From: Thermoanaerobaculum sp.
Lineage (GTDB): Bacteria > Acidobacteriota > Thermoanaerobaculia > Multivoradales > UBA5704
Assembly (NCBI GenBank): GCA_021154885.1
Contig: JAJKHS010000001.1
Coordinates: 62,001 to 126,000 of the forward strand
Length of the DNA: 64,000 bases
Direction of reading: 5' to 3'
A model generated the notes under the pieces. The model was given only the letters and a program-made list of their open reading frames with translations, did not search any database and was not told where the DNA came from. This document shows positions 14,801 through 23,814 of this stretch, in pieces (positions within the stretch are counted from its first letter, which is position 1; every line of letters starts with the position of its first letter). A program made the position numbers and the translations under genes.

Positions 14801-17170
14801 TACGTCGTCCAGGTCCCCGCGGATGCCGTCACCGACACGCAGGGCAATCCGCTGACCGCGCCCCTGAGCCTCAGTTTTACCACGGCGGTTCCGGGCACGC
14901 CGAAAATGTACCTGGCCGCCCAGCCGGTGAAGGTGATGGAAGGGGATCAGACCCAGGTGAGCATCTGGTTCGAGTCTCCCATCAACCAGGACCGGATCAT
15001 CACGCTGACCTCGACGCCGGCCGGCGAGCTGATCCATCCCGGCCAGGTGACCCTGCCCGCGGGCGAGGTGCTGAAGGAGTTTCAGGTGATCACTCGCAAC
15101 AATCAGGGCAGCACCACCGCGACGACGGCGACCCTCTCGGCGGCGACAGCCGGCATCGGCCAGCAGAGCGTAGCGATCGAGATCGAGAACCAGACGCCGA
15201 TTTTCGGCTCCTCGCTCAAATTTCAGGCCGCGGGGGTAATCAACGAGACCAATCACAACGGGATCTTCGAATCGGGCGAGATCGCGGACGTCCGCATCGA
15301 CGTGGCGAATTTCGGCTCGTCGACGGTCAACAATGTGACGCTCGAGCTTGCCGTCCTCAACGCCTTCAACCTGCGCATCCTGGGCGGCACCCCCTTCGTC
15401 TGCAATCTGGGCTCCCTGGCTCCAGGGCACAACGGCAACTGCACCCGGTCGCTCCTGGCGGACCCGGCGTTGCCGACGGGCGACTACTTCCTCCAGGTCA
15501 AGGGCACGTCGAGCGGCAACTCCTTTCTCGACGTCGCCCGCCTCCACGTCGTCAACAATGCGGTGCCCGACTTCGTCCTCGCGGCGGGCTCTTTCCCCTC
15601 GGGAGACCTGCCGCCGGGCGCCACCGTGGAGCTGCGGTACACGGCGACCAACCTTGCTAACGGCTTCAGCCCGTCGCTGCCGGTCTTCGAGGTGACGATG
15701 GATCTCGACGGCTCCCAGCGCCTGCTCTACCGGACCTACGCGAACGTCCGGGGGGACCTCTCCACCGACCAGTCGTTCCGCCTGCCGATCGTCGTGCCCC
15801 CGAGCCCCGGCGCGCACGCCATCCATGCGCGGATCAACCCGCCCGGCACCGGCCGGCTGACCGAGAGCAACTATGCCAACAACGATGCGGCCGACGTGAT
15901 CCTCCACGTCGCCGCGCCCAATCAGCCGCCGGTGCTCAGTCCCATTCCGGCGCTCTCCGCCAAAGTCGGCCGAGCCCTGACCTTCACCGTCGCCGCCACC
16001 GATGCCAACGGTGATCCGATCACCTATTTGCTGGGGGCGGGCGCACCGGCCGGCGCCTCGATCGGCCCCTCGACCGGCATTTTCACCTGGACGCCCCAGT
16101 GCGGTCAGGGTCCTGCAAGCTATGGGATCACGGTGATCGCCCAGGACAGCAAGGGCGCGACGGATACGAAGACGGCCACGGTGGACGTCGGGCTGGAGGC
16201 CGACCTTGGAATCACCCAGGCGTTCGGCTCGCCTCTGGCGGTGCCCGGCGAGACCGTGAGATGGACCCTTCAGGTAGCCAACCACGGCCCGAGCTGCGTG
16301 ACCGGGGTGCTGGTGGCTGACGCCTTCCCGGCCAGCCTCGTGAATGTCCAGTGGACGTGCAGCGCCACCGCCGGCTCATCCTGCGCGGCCGGCCAGATGG
16401 GTGCCATCGGCGACGCTTCGGTGGCCCTGGCCGCGGGCGGGACCGCCACCTACACGGTGGCTGCCAAGGTGGCGGACACGGCCTCCGGTCTCCTCGTGAA
16501 CACGGCGACCGTGGCGCCACCGGCCGCGGCGATCGATCCGAATGGCACCGACAACAGTGCCTCCGCGACCCTCACCCTCCGCGGCCTGGATTTCGGCGAT
16601 GCCCCGAGCGCGACCCTGGGCGCGGTCTGGGCGTTCCCCACCCGGCTGGCGGAGAATGGAGCCCGGCACGGAATCCATCCTGAGCTGAGGCTGGGTGCGA
16701 CGATCGATGCCGAGCCCGATGGGCAGCCGAGCCTCGACGCCAGCGGCGACGACACCCATGGCGCCCGCGACGAGGACGGGGTGGTGCTGCCCGTTCAGCT
16801 CGTGCCCTGCCAGACGGCGCGGATCCAGGTCACGGCTTCCGCGCCGGGGTTCCTCGACGCCTGGATCGACTTCAACACCGATGGGCGGTGGACCGATCCC
16901 GGCGAGCGCATCGCGGCGAGCCAGGCCCTGACGGCCGGGGCCAGCCAGCTCGCGATCGTCGTGCCCTGCAGCGCCACGCCGGGCGGCACCGCCTTCGCAC
17001 GCTTCCGCTTCAGCAGCACGGGGGGCCTGTCGCCTTCGGGCCTGGCCCTGGATGGCGAGGTGGAGGACTACGCGGTTCTCATCGCCGCCTGCGTGGATGC
17101 CTCGTGCCGAGCGATCTTCAGCAATGGTTTCGAGTCCGGAGACCTGTCCGACTGGCAGAAGTATCCCTGA
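11804..17170 (+). CDS. Very large secreted multidomain protein with SLH domains
   Basis: 1788 residues. The ATG at 11804 is chosen for GGGAGGAGG at 11786-11794. A signal segment (IRIVLCAFILCCVAG) is followed by a zinc-phospholipase C/P1-nuclease-like region (LGRVLHLLQDMTSPAHIHDD). Three S-layer-homology repeats follow (about residues 387-590; FTDVRE..TDWFAPYV, FADVRPGDWFY, FPDVRTSDWFYPYV). After them come Ig-like segments, a Cys-containing InlB-type repeat, a Big_5-like domain (residues 920-1020), CARDB-like parts, a cadherin-like segment, a DUF11 domain, a GEVED domain (DAWIDFNTDGRW, DGEVEDYAVL) and the C-terminal IFSNGFESGDLSDWQ. It is probably a cell-surface hydrolase anchored to the envelope. 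Confidence 0.88.
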   Translation: MALSEVFDSWRTRMTAIRIVLCAFILCCVAGPETLEAHEANHTHPSLAAASLELLQDPAFFGPNESSWILKATIAEDDGNYLLNPVVCRHFYNPRTRGNGVLGSVCPALFTSAIPTARDRANLLWIFATTSYPAARSDAFDNLGRVLHLLQDMTSPAHIHDDGHAGIFTGCDYYGSVDDFERWGWCGSKSRGITGYVAPVTNSSDQVTGGTMTPAMNSLLTGFLGHAPVLPIDLSPGGFVHDLASRVYDFTTYSGVLQVDTSQQRTDLQEMFPSLSYDFTARGWSIADAGWFLGTCGGLQVDDWWGMKENCSRDSASRISGDFYLENSGGDSGNLTPAVWKKAGAHPTGANSLPLLRIYGDTLYPLATAYGAGLLKVYAEVVQKPAHFTDVREGAPATDWFAPYVRYTFLQGIIQGYADGTFRPNNTTTRAEALQMAYAGGGETISLTAPASGFADVRPGDWFYGLVVDAMAKGFVTGVPCGTQQCFNPNEAVSRAEAAKLVSVLLRVDVNNPGHVINSTPASFPDVRTSDWFYPYVYWLTSSKLENGFYDLGLYSGAALLHGYQDKTFHPERLVTRAEMAKLLANAMLYCRASTRTHECGPSSGGSRPAKLSAPPAAVTLGALYEQVADPTNRNAPAPFHLAGGDQQTVTGPFTLVGDTRDADGDNLFYFWSADGGSFTTSDPVSFSRVTWTPPIVAADTVFTINVVRGDGRGLVGTGTFELLVPGTAANSPGSGTITSPNGTQTGTVTVAATASDPDGLARVSVTFVSGGPELVLCGPDGPASCSGTSGTYSPTGVNPAAFGATAGVITLSLFVQDVPGDLRAVDAHSFTFSPPPAGPTFKLTVLKEGDGSGTVSGNGIVCGPTCHSTSVNLPQGSSVTVTGSAAAGSVFVGFGGDPCYGPDPCVFTLFSDRTLRAAFGLPDAFAVLLTTPANGDTGVATTAQVYLTFNRDIQAGPNMAGLVLREAGGTPVPFTSVVRSTDRRLFLIPSSNLAAGLTYVVQVPADAVTDTQGNPLTAPLSLSFTTAVPGTPKMYLAAQPVKVMEGDQTQVSIWFESPINQDRIITLTSTPAGELIHPGQVTLPAGEVLKEFQVITRNNQGSTTATTATLSAATAGIGQQSVAIEIENQTPIFGSSLKFQAAGVINETNHNGIFESGEIADVRIDVANFGSSTVNNVTLELAVLNAFNLRILGGTPFVCNLGSLAPGHNGNCTRSLLADPALPTGDYFLQVKGTSSGNSFLDVARLHVVNNAVPDFVLAAGSFPSGDLPPGATVELRYTATNLANGFSPSLPVFEVTMDLDGSQRLLYRTYANVRGDLSTDQSFRLPIVVPPSPGAHAIHARINPPGTGRLTESNYANNDAADVILHVAAPNQPPVLSPIPALSAKVGRALTFTVAATDANGDPITYLLGAGAPAGASIGPSTGIFTWTPQCGQGPASYGITVIAQDSKGATDTKTATVDVGLEADLGITQAFGSPLAVPGETVRWTLQVANHGPSCVTGVLVADAFPASLVNVQWTCSATAGSSCAAGQMGAIGDASVALAAGGTATYTVAAKVADTASGLLVNTATVAPPAAAIDPNGTDNSASATLTLRGLDFGDAPSATLGAVWAFPTRLAENGARHGIHPELRLGATIDAEPDGQPSLDASGDDTHGARDEDGVVLPVQLVPCQTARIQVTASAPGFLDAWIDFNTDGRWTDPGERIAASQALTAGASQLAIVVPCSATPGGTAFARFRFSSTGGLSPSGLALDGEVEDYAVLIAACVDASCRAIFSNGFESGDLSDWQKYP

Positions 17171-17206
17171 CGAAAGGTCGCCGGCCCGGGCGCGCAGGGG
17201 TCAGGC

Positions 17207-17845
17207 ATGCCAGAATCAGGCATGCCGAAATCAACCGACTGGGTCCCGTTCTACCTGTACCCTTACCTCGACGCTCGCCAACGGGGGGTGAAGGGGATTC
17301 AGGCGCTCCTCTGGCCCGACGGCGAGGCGCAGCGCATCCGTTTCGAGGCCCTGGCGCGAAACTGTCCGCTGGCGGGGTTGAGGATCCTCGACGCCGGGTG
17401 CGGACGGGCGGACCTGCTGGGATATCTCCTGGAGCGCGGGATCGTTCCGGCCCACTACACCGGGCTGGAGATGCTCCCCGCGACAATCCGGGAGGCCCGT
17501 CGCAAGAAGTACGAGCGGTGCAAGATCGTCGCGGCGGATTTCGTGCAGCAGCCGAAGAAGCTCCAGGCGGGAGCCGACGTGGTGATCTTCTGTGGCTCGC
17601 TGAACACGCTCTCGCGTCCGCAGTTCTATCACACCCTGGGCGCGGCCTGGGCAGCCACGGAACAGTGGCTGGCGTTCAATTTCCTCAGCTCGCCTTTCTG
17701 GAGCGGCGAGGAATGGCTCTTCTGGCACAGCCGCGAATCCGTGCTCGCCTTCTGCCGGTCTCTCGGGGGCGAGCCGCGCTTCGACGAGAGTTACATGCAC
17801 GGCGACTGCACGGTCGTGGTGCGGAAGCCCGGCGACCCGGAATAG
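17207..17845 (+). CDS. SAM-dependent methyltransferase, copy 1
   Basis: 212 residues. Class I Rossmann methyltransferase: motif I ILDAGCGRADLLG (near 65), GLEMLPATIREAR as the acidic-loop region, and ADVVIFCGSLNTL as motif IV. ATG 17207 has AGGGG upstream; ATG 17222 is a second in-frame start. The protein is a close paralogue of the one at 19866-20507, and the two flank the glycosidase-like gene. Substrate unknown. The FNFLSSPFWSGEEWLFWH segment suggests a lineage-specific subgroup. Confidence 0.85.
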   Translation: MPESGMPKSTDWVPFYLYPYLDARQRGVKGIQALLWPDGEAQRIRFEALARNCPLAGLRILDAGCGRADLLGYLLERGIVPAHYTGLEMLPATIREARRKKYERCKIVAADFVQQPKKLQAGADVVIFCGSLNTLSRPQFYHTLGAAWAATEQWLAFNFLSSPFWSGEEWLFWHSRESVLAFCRSLGGEPRFDESYMHGDCTVVVRKPGDPE

Positions 17846-17962
17846 GAGAGCTCCGGGCGGCTGTCACGCGAGCGTTGCACTCATGCTGTATCGTCTATGT
17901 GTCTGAGCCTTCCCCGGTCCGATGGACGGGCCGGGCGCTCGGAGACGGCAAGGAGAAACAGC

Positions 17963-19807
17963 ATGCGACGTATCGGACTCACCGTTCCCCTCTTCCTCCT
18001 GATCCTCGGCGCCGGATGGGCCGCACGGCCGGCGAGCGCCTGTGAAAAGGCCGGGCAGCCGTTCGTGCTCGTGCTCGACCGCACGGTCCAGGTCGGCGTC
18101 TCCTCGACCTACGCGGTGGGCGATCTCACCACCTACTCGATCAACTGTGCGCCCGCCAACAGCCCGATCTACTGGTCGAGCACCCTCAACGGCGTGTCGA
18201 CCGGCGAGGTCAACGCCTTCTATGGCCAGTCCACGGACGCCAACGGCCATTGGTCGGCCACCGCTTCCAGCCCCTGGCAGGTGGCCCACCTCGGACGGTG
18301 GACCAAGACGGCCAACGTCGGCGGCCTGGTCGTCACGGTGCCCTTCGTGATCACGCCCAGGCTGACGGTGGACAACTCCGTGGATGGCGCGCCGTGGTAC
18401 ACGGTCGGCAGCTCGAGCACCTACAGGATCAGCGGCGCGCCGGCGAACACCCCGATCTACTGGTCGAGCACCCTCAACGGCCAGCCGACGGGCGAGAACC
18501 ATGCGTTCTACAACCAGTTCACGGACGCCAACGGGAACTGGTCGGCCGTGGCCGGCGCCTGGCAGCCCCAGCACGTGGGCGGCTGGACCAAGACGGCGTC
18601 GATCGGCAGCGCTCCGGACACCACCGTCTCCTTCCAGGTGATCCCGTCTCTCGACCCGGTCCCGCCCTTCGCCGGCACCACCGTGTTCAACGACTTCTCC
18701 AACCGCGTCGGCGTCTATGACTGGACCACCGCGAGCCTGATCGACGACGGCGCCGACCAGGTCGCCACGCTCGGCGGCCATGCTCTGCACCTGCTCTTCT
18801 CCGTCGGCTGCAACCCGCAGGGATCGCTGGTGGGCCTGCTGACCTCCGCCCCGATGCAGGAGGCGATCAACAACGCCAATCTCAAGAGTTTCGTCCTCAC
18901 CGCCTTCGACAAGACGGCCTGCGGCAACAACGCCAAGATCTACGTCGATCCGACGCTTTACAACGACCCGAACGTCTACAACGCCGTGGTGGCGGACTAT
19001 CGCGACCTGACCACCAACCTCTACCAGCTCTACCACGGCACGGGGAAAAAGTTCATCCTCTCGAACTGGGAGGGGGACAACGCGGTCTATTGCAGCGGCG
19101 CTTATGCCTATGCCACGGACGCCACCTTCCGCGCCGCCTGCGACGCCAACTTCCCCGTGCTCTACAAGGGCGTGCCGGACCCGGCGACGGCCCTCAGCGG
19201 CTTCAAGCGCTGGCTCCAGGCCCGGCGGCAGGGAGTGCAGGACGGCCGGAGCTGGGCCGTGGCGAACGGCTTCGCCTCCGGCGTCGACGTCTCCTTCGCC
19301 ATCGAATTCAACATCGTCAGCTCGCTCAAGCAGCCGAGCTGCACCGTCTCCTTCAACAACGCCACCTGCCTGTCGCAGCTCAACTGCACCCCGAACGCCA
19401 ATATCTGCCAGGCCGGCACCTACCAGAGCGTATTGTGCGACGTGATCCCCCAGGTGGGCTACGACTACGTCTCCTACTCCGCTTACGAGAGCACCAACGT
19501 CAGCTCCGCGCAGCTCACCAGCGACCTCAACCGCGTCCGCAACTTCCTGGGCACGTCGAACGTCCTCATCGGCGAATTCGGCTACAACCAGGCCGACTCG
19601 TGCGCGACGCCGCAGAACGTCCGCCAGCGCACCCACAACGTCCTCAACGCCGCGCTCTCCTGGGGCGTGCCCTACATTTTCCAGTGGGTGCTCTTCGACA
19701 ACAACCAGTTCGGCGTTTACAACTACGCCCTCCAGCCCCAGGCCATGGCCTGCTACTACCAGAACCGCTTCGCCGGCGGCGGCTACCCTGCGGGGAGCTG
19801 CAACTGA
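17963..19807 (+). CDS. Secreted glycosidase-like protein
   Basis: 614 residues starting at ATG 17963 (AAGGAGA upstream), with signal peptide LTVPLFLLILGAGWAARPASA. Two N-terminal repeats of about 100 residues share IYWSSTLNG..TGE and TDANG.WSA. The larger C-terminal part resembles a TIM-barrel hydrolase: FILSNWEGDNAVYC could carry the acid/base and NVLIGEFGYNQAD the nucleophile Glu of a clan-A glycoside hydrolase, ending SWGVPYIFQWVLFDNN. The family assignment is inference from these motifs. It probably acts on extracellular polysaccharide. Confidence 0.75.
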   Translation: MRRIGLTVPLFLLILGAGWAARPASACEKAGQPFVLVLDRTVQVGVSSTYAVGDLTTYSINCAPANSPIYWSSTLNGVSTGEVNAFYGQSTDANGHWSATASSPWQVAHLGRWTKTANVGGLVVTVPFVITPRLTVDNSVDGAPWYTVGSSSTYRISGAPANTPIYWSSTLNGQPTGENHAFYNQFTDANGNWSAVAGAWQPQHVGGWTKTASIGSAPDTTVSFQVIPSLDPVPPFAGTTVFNDFSNRVGVYDWTTASLIDDGADQVATLGGHALHLLFSVGCNPQGSLVGLLTSAPMQEAINNANLKSFVLTAFDKTACGNNAKIYVDPTLYNDPNVYNAVVADYRDLTTNLYQLYHGTGKKFILSNWEGDNAVYCSGAYAYATDATFRAACDANFPVLYKGVPDPATALSGFKRWLQARRQGVQDGRSWAVANGFASGVDVSFAIEFNIVSSLKQPSCTVSFNNATCLSQLNCTPNANICQAGTYQSVLCDVIPQVGYDYVSYSAYESTNVSSAQLTSDLNRVRNFLGTSNVLIGEFGYNQADSCATPQNVRQRTHNVLNAALSWGVPYIFQWVLFDNNQFGVYNYALQPQAMACYYQNRFAGGGYPAGSCN

Positions 19808-19865
19808 AGATCGGATGAGCGCCGGGAGCCGCCCTCGGGCTCCCGGCCCTCCGCGGGCGCCAGGC

Positions 19866-20507
19866 GTGCCAGAATCAGGCATGCCCAAAGCCTCCTCCGA
19901 GCCTGTCCCCACCTACCTGTATCCCTACCATGAAGCCCGCCAACAGGGGGCGAAGGGGTTTCATGCGCTCCTCTGGACCGACCGCGAGGCGCAGCGGATC
20001 CGTTTCGACGCCATCGTGCGGAGCTGTCCGCTGGCGGCGAGGAGGATCCTCGACGCCGGCTGCGGGCGGGCGGACCTGCTGGGGCATCTCCTGGAGCGCG
20101 GCATCGTCCCGGCCCACTACACGGGGCTGGAGATGATCCCCGCGACGGTCCGGGCGGCCCGCCGCAAGAGATACGAGCGATGCGAGATCATGGCGGCGGA
20201 TTTCGTGCGCGAGCCGGAGAAGCTCGCGGTGGGAGCCGACGTGGTGATCTTCAGCGGCTCGCTCAACACGCTCTCGCGCCCGCGGTTCTATCGCACCCTG
20301 CGCGCGGCCTGGGCGGCCGCGGGCCGGTCGCTGGTATTCAATTTCCTCAGCTCGCAGTTCTGGTGCGGCGAGGACTGGCTCTACTGGCACCGCCGCCAAT
20401 CCGTGCTCGCCTTCTGCCGCTCTCTCGGCGGGGAGCCTCGATTCGACGACAGTTACCTGGAGGGGGACTGTACGATCGTGGTGACGAGGCCCGGCGGGGA
20501 GGAATGA
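19866..20507 (+). CDS. SAM-dependent methyltransferase, copy 2
   Basis: 213 residues if read from GTG 19866, which aligns with the start of copy 1; ATG 19881 and ATG 19815 are alternatives and no ribosome site decides between them. It contains ILDAGCGRADLLGHLLERGIVPAHYTGLEM and FSGSLNTLSRP, nearly identical to copy 1. The shared 5' sequence (CCAGAATCAGGCATGCC) shows that the duplication included the translation start. Substrate unknown. Confidence 0.85.
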   Translation: MPESGMPKASSEPVPTYLYPYHEARQQGAKGFHALLWTDREAQRIRFDAIVRSCPLAARRILDAGCGRADLLGHLLERGIVPAHYTGLEMIPATVRAARRKRYERCEIMAADFVREPEKLAVGADVVIFSGSLNTLSRPRFYRTLRAAWAAAGRSLVFNFLSSQFWCGEDWLYWHRRQSVLAFCRSLGGEPRFDDSYLEGDCTIVVTRPGGEE

Positions 20508-20673
20508 CCGCTCGGCCGCTGAGCCCTCATCACCCCGGTCCTCCTCTCTCAGCCAGGTAGGCTCCCCCGTTTGGCGCCGGATGGGGTCTTTGGATTATCA
20601 TGGCATTGGGACAAGAATCTCAAATGCTTATGGTAATGCGTCGAATTGGCGCAAGGAAAAAAGGAGCACGACG

Positions 20674-23466
20674 ATGGCAACTTCGGCCCTTTTCGTGGCG
20701 AACCGCTGCTGTGCGGCGCAGGTGTGGATCAGGAGCGCGGCGTTTCTCTGCGCCCTGGCCACGGGGGCCCCGCTGCTGGCCCAGAGCAATAGCCTGAGCT
20801 TCTGCGATGTCCCCACGGTGGTGCCCCGGAACATGCCGCTCGCCAGCTATTCGCCGGCGCTGTGTTTTCAGTACAGCGGATTGTCAGCCGGAGTTTACAC
20901 GCTCAGGGCATGGCTCTTGGAGACGGGCAACTTCTTCTGTGCCAGCGATCAGTGGTGTGAGCGGACCTTCACGATCGACAACAGCGGCGGGACGAACGCG
21001 TCCGGCCAGATCCTGGTCGTCCAGAACATGGACGTCTTTGACTATGCCGGCTTACTTTGGGTGGCCCGTCTATTCAACTCCGGGGGTCTTCAGGTCGGAG
21101 CCGGCACCCAGGATGCAAGCTCGACCACGAACCGGCCTCCTGTCCTCAATCCCATTGGAGACCGGAATGGAACGGTTGGCCAGCCGCTTGAATTCTTCGT
21201 TTCCGCTTCCGATCCGGACGGCGATGCCTTCGCTCTCAGCGTTCAGAACCTGCCGCCGGGCGCCAGCTTCGACAGCGCTCTCGGCAGGTTCTCCTGGCCC
21301 TCTCCCGTCGCCGGCACCTATGGCCTCATCGTCTTCAAGGCGGTGCAGGCCGGGGCGACCGCGCTCAGCGACGCGGAGGTCATCACGATTCAGATCGGTC
21401 AGCCGGCGCAGGTTCTGGCCTTGAGCTCCAGCTCCTATGCGACGGGCGAGGCCGGGCCTGCCGTGGTGGCGGTCACCCGCAGCGGCGGCAGCACCGGCAC
21501 CGTGACGGTGCAGTACTCCACGGCCGATGGGACTGCCCGGGCTGGCTCCGATTACACCGCGACCTCCGGGACGCTCACCTTCGCCGCCGGCGAAACCCGG
21601 AAGGTGCTGAGCGTGCCGATCCTCAACGATGCCGTCCAGGAGCCCGACGAAAGCTTTACGGTAACGCTGAGCAATCCCACGGGGGGAGCCAGCCTGGGGA
21701 GCCCGCAGACGGCGACGGTCACCATCGTCGACGACGACAACCCCGCGGTGAGCGGACAGTGGGGTCCGGTCATCGCCTTGCCCACCGTACCCATCCACAT
21801 GCATGTTCTACCGACGGGCAAGGTGATGTTCTGGGATCGTCATGACCATGTGAACGGTTGGGATGGCGACCCGCGCCTCTGGGACCCCGCGACGCAGACC
21901 GTGACCACCCTGGCGCTCCCGGGTTACGATCTTTTCTGCAGCGGCCACTCCTTCCTGGACGATGGCAAATTGCTGGTCACCGGTGGGCACATCAATGACG
22001 GCGTGGGCGAGATCAAGGCCAGCCTTTACAATCCTGTGACCAATTCCTGGAGCCAGCTCGGCAACATGAACGCCGGCCGCTGGTACCCCACGAACACCAC
22101 GCTGGCCAGCGGCGACGCCCTGGTGTTGGCGGGTACGTCGATGGGCTTCGGCAACGTGAATACCCTGCCGCAAGTGTGGCAGACGGCGAGCGGCACCTGG
22201 CGGAATCTCAGCACGGCCTTGCAGGGCAACTATCCGGATTGGGCGGATTTCTATCCGTTCCTCTACCAGGCGCCGAACGGCAAGGTTTTCGCCGCGGGTC
22301 CGCAGCAGACCTCGCGCTATCTCGATACCTCGGGGACCGGAGCCTGGACCGATGTGGCCCGGAGCAGTCTGACCTATCGCGATTACGGTTCGTCGGTGAT
22401 GTACGCCGACGGCAAGGTCCTCCTCGTGGGCGGGAACCCGCGGGAGCCGGATCCCAATGCCACTCCGACCATCCTTCCCAGCGCCACGGCCGAGGTCATC
22501 GATCTCAATGCTCCCACCCCGTCCTGGCGCTCCGTGGCCCCGATGTCCGTCGGGCGGCGACAACTCAACGCCACGCTCCTGCCGGACGGCAAGGTGCTGG
22601 TGACCGGCGGCAGCAGCTTCCCCGGGTTCGACAACCCGGCGGGGTCCGTGCTGTATGCGGAGATGTGGGATCCCGCCGCCGAGACCTGGTCCATCACGGC
22701 CGGCTACAGTCGGTATCGGGGCTATCATTCGAATGCTTTGCTCTTGTCGGACGGGCGCGTTCTCATCGCCGGCGGCGGGCATCCCGATCCTCCGGGCGGC
22801 CCGCAGGCCAACCTCGAAATCTACTCGCCGCCTTACCTTTTCAAGGGCGCGCGTCCGACGATCACCTCGGCTCCGCAGCAGGTCCTCTATGGGGAGACCT
22901 TCTTCGTCGGGACGCCGACGCCCCAGAGCATCGCCAGCGTGAGCTGGATTCGGCTTTCGTCGACGACGCACGCGTTCAACCAGAACCAGCGGATCAATCG
23001 CCTCAGCTTCTCGCAGACCGCGGGGGGCCTGTCCGTGACGGCGCCCGCGAGCGCCAACCTGGCTCCGCCGGGCCACTACATGCTGTTCATCCTGAACGGC
23101 AGCGGCGTGCCCTCAGTCGCCCAGGTCATCCGCGTGGGGCTGACCGATCTGCCGGCCCTTTCCGTGAACCTCGCGGGGAATGGTGCGGGAACGGTCACGA
23201 GCTCCCCAACGGGAATCACCTGCGGAAACGACTGCACGGAAGTCTATCCCCAGGGGACCATGGTGACGCTGACGGCGACGCCGAGCACAGGCTCGGTGTT
23301 TGCGGGTTGGTCGGGAGATCCGGACTGCTCGGATGGCGTGGTGACGATGCAGTCAGCGAGGACCTGCGTAGCGACCTTCAATATTCAAGTCAACCTCATC
23401 TTCCAGGACGGCTTCGAGAGCGGTGACACCAGCGCCTGGCAGCGATTCCCGGCAGCCTCCCAGTGA
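20674..23466 (+). CDS. Secreted radical-copper (galactose-oxidase-like) oxidase
   Basis: 930 residues from ATG 20674 (AAGGAG at 20659-20664). A signal peptide is followed by an Ig/cadherin-like segment (PPVLNPIGDRNGTVGQPL) and a Calx-beta domain (residues 250-350, DYTATSGTLTFAAGE). A kelch propeller with a DUF1929 C-terminal domain follows. All copper-site positions of galactose oxidase seem present: Cys in FCSGHSFLDDG (near 421), Tyr in RWYPTNTTL (near 470), Tyr-His in RGYHSNALL (near 682) and the late His in THAFNQNQR (near 765). An InlB-like repeat and the tail FQDGFESGDTSAWQ end the protein. It likely oxidises a primary alcohol, perhaps of a glycan, outside the cell. Confidence 0.88.
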   Translation: MATSALFVANRCCAAQVWIRSAAFLCALATGAPLLAQSNSLSFCDVPTVVPRNMPLASYSPALCFQYSGLSAGVYTLRAWLLETGNFFCASDQWCERTFTIDNSGGTNASGQILVVQNMDVFDYAGLLWVARLFNSGGLQVGAGTQDASSTTNRPPVLNPIGDRNGTVGQPLEFFVSASDPDGDAFALSVQNLPPGASFDSALGRFSWPSPVAGTYGLIVFKAVQAGATALSDAEVITIQIGQPAQVLALSSSSYATGEAGPAVVAVTRSGGSTGTVTVQYSTADGTARAGSDYTATSGTLTFAAGETRKVLSVPILNDAVQEPDESFTVTLSNPTGGASLGSPQTATVTIVDDDNPAVSGQWGPVIALPTVPIHMHVLPTGKVMFWDRHDHVNGWDGDPRLWDPATQTVTTLALPGYDLFCSGHSFLDDGKLLVTGGHINDGVGEIKASLYNPVTNSWSQLGNMNAGRWYPTNTTLASGDALVLAGTSMGFGNVNTLPQVWQTASGTWRNLSTALQGNYPDWADFYPFLYQAPNGKVFAAGPQQTSRYLDTSGTGAWTDVARSSLTYRDYGSSVMYADGKVLLVGGNPREPDPNATPTILPSATAEVIDLNAPTPSWRSVAPMSVGRRQLNATLLPDGKVLVTGGSSFPGFDNPAGSVLYAEMWDPAAETWSITAGYSRYRGYHSNALLLSDGRVLIAGGGHPDPPGGPQANLEIYSPPYLFKGARPTITSAPQQVLYGETFFVGTPTPQSIASVSWIRLSSTTHAFNQNQRINRLSFSQTAGGLSVTAPASANLAPPGHYMLFILNGSGVPSVAQVIRVGLTDLPALSVNLAGNGAGTVTSSPTGITCGNDCTEVYPQGTMVTLTATPSTGSVFAGWSGDPDCSDGVVTMQSARTCVATFNIQVNLIFQDGFESGDTSAWQRFPAASQ

Positions 23467-23511
23467 CGGCGGCGGAGCCGTGCCACCGGGAGGCTCCGGC
23501 AGTCGTTGCGA

Positions 23512-23679
23512 TCAACAGGGACGGCACTCCGTGCGGCCGGTGGGACAATCCAGCCGGGTAGTGCAGTGGGAGTCAGGGCCCGTGAGTCCTCCCACCACCG
23601 GTTTGATCTCATGCAAGTCGAGGAGACGGAGCGTCTCACGGTGCAATGTCAGCTTCGAGAGTTTGATCGATTTCTTCAC
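23512..23679 (-). CDS. Lanthipeptide-type precursor peptide 2
   Basis: A 55-residue peptide read from GTG 23679, with AAGGAG about 8 bases upstream. The leader contains KLSKLTLHRETLRLLDLHEI and ends VVGG, the same box as the peptides at 10591 and 48762. The core has four Cys (DSHCTTRLDCPTGRTECRPC) and several Thr/Ser. No modification gene is adjacent. The longer frame to 23730 has no ribosome site. Confidence 0.75.
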   Translation of the reverse strand: MKKSIKLSKLTLHRETLRLLDLHEIKPVVGGLTGPDSHCTTRLDCPTGRTECRPC

Positions 23680-23814
23680 GATTTGAGCTCCTTCAGGCCA
23701 GATGCCGGCGTTCGGGATTGAGGCCGGCATGCCTTCCCTCTAGAAGGGTGCTGGCCAGTGCCTGAAGAGAGCCTCCGGGCTCTTCGTGTGCCCCGGCATG
23801 CGATAATCCCCCCG

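Noticed and set aside
11591-16285. Two long minus-strand frames (668 and 700 codons)
   Set aside because: Antisense shadows of the SLH exoprotein, whose domains and start are clear on the plus strand.
17864-19912. 682-codon minus-strand frame
   Set aside because: Antisense to the secreted glycosidase-like gene, which has a ribosome site and signal peptide; the antisense translation is low-complexity Gly/Val/Ala/Arg typical of GC-rich shadow frames.
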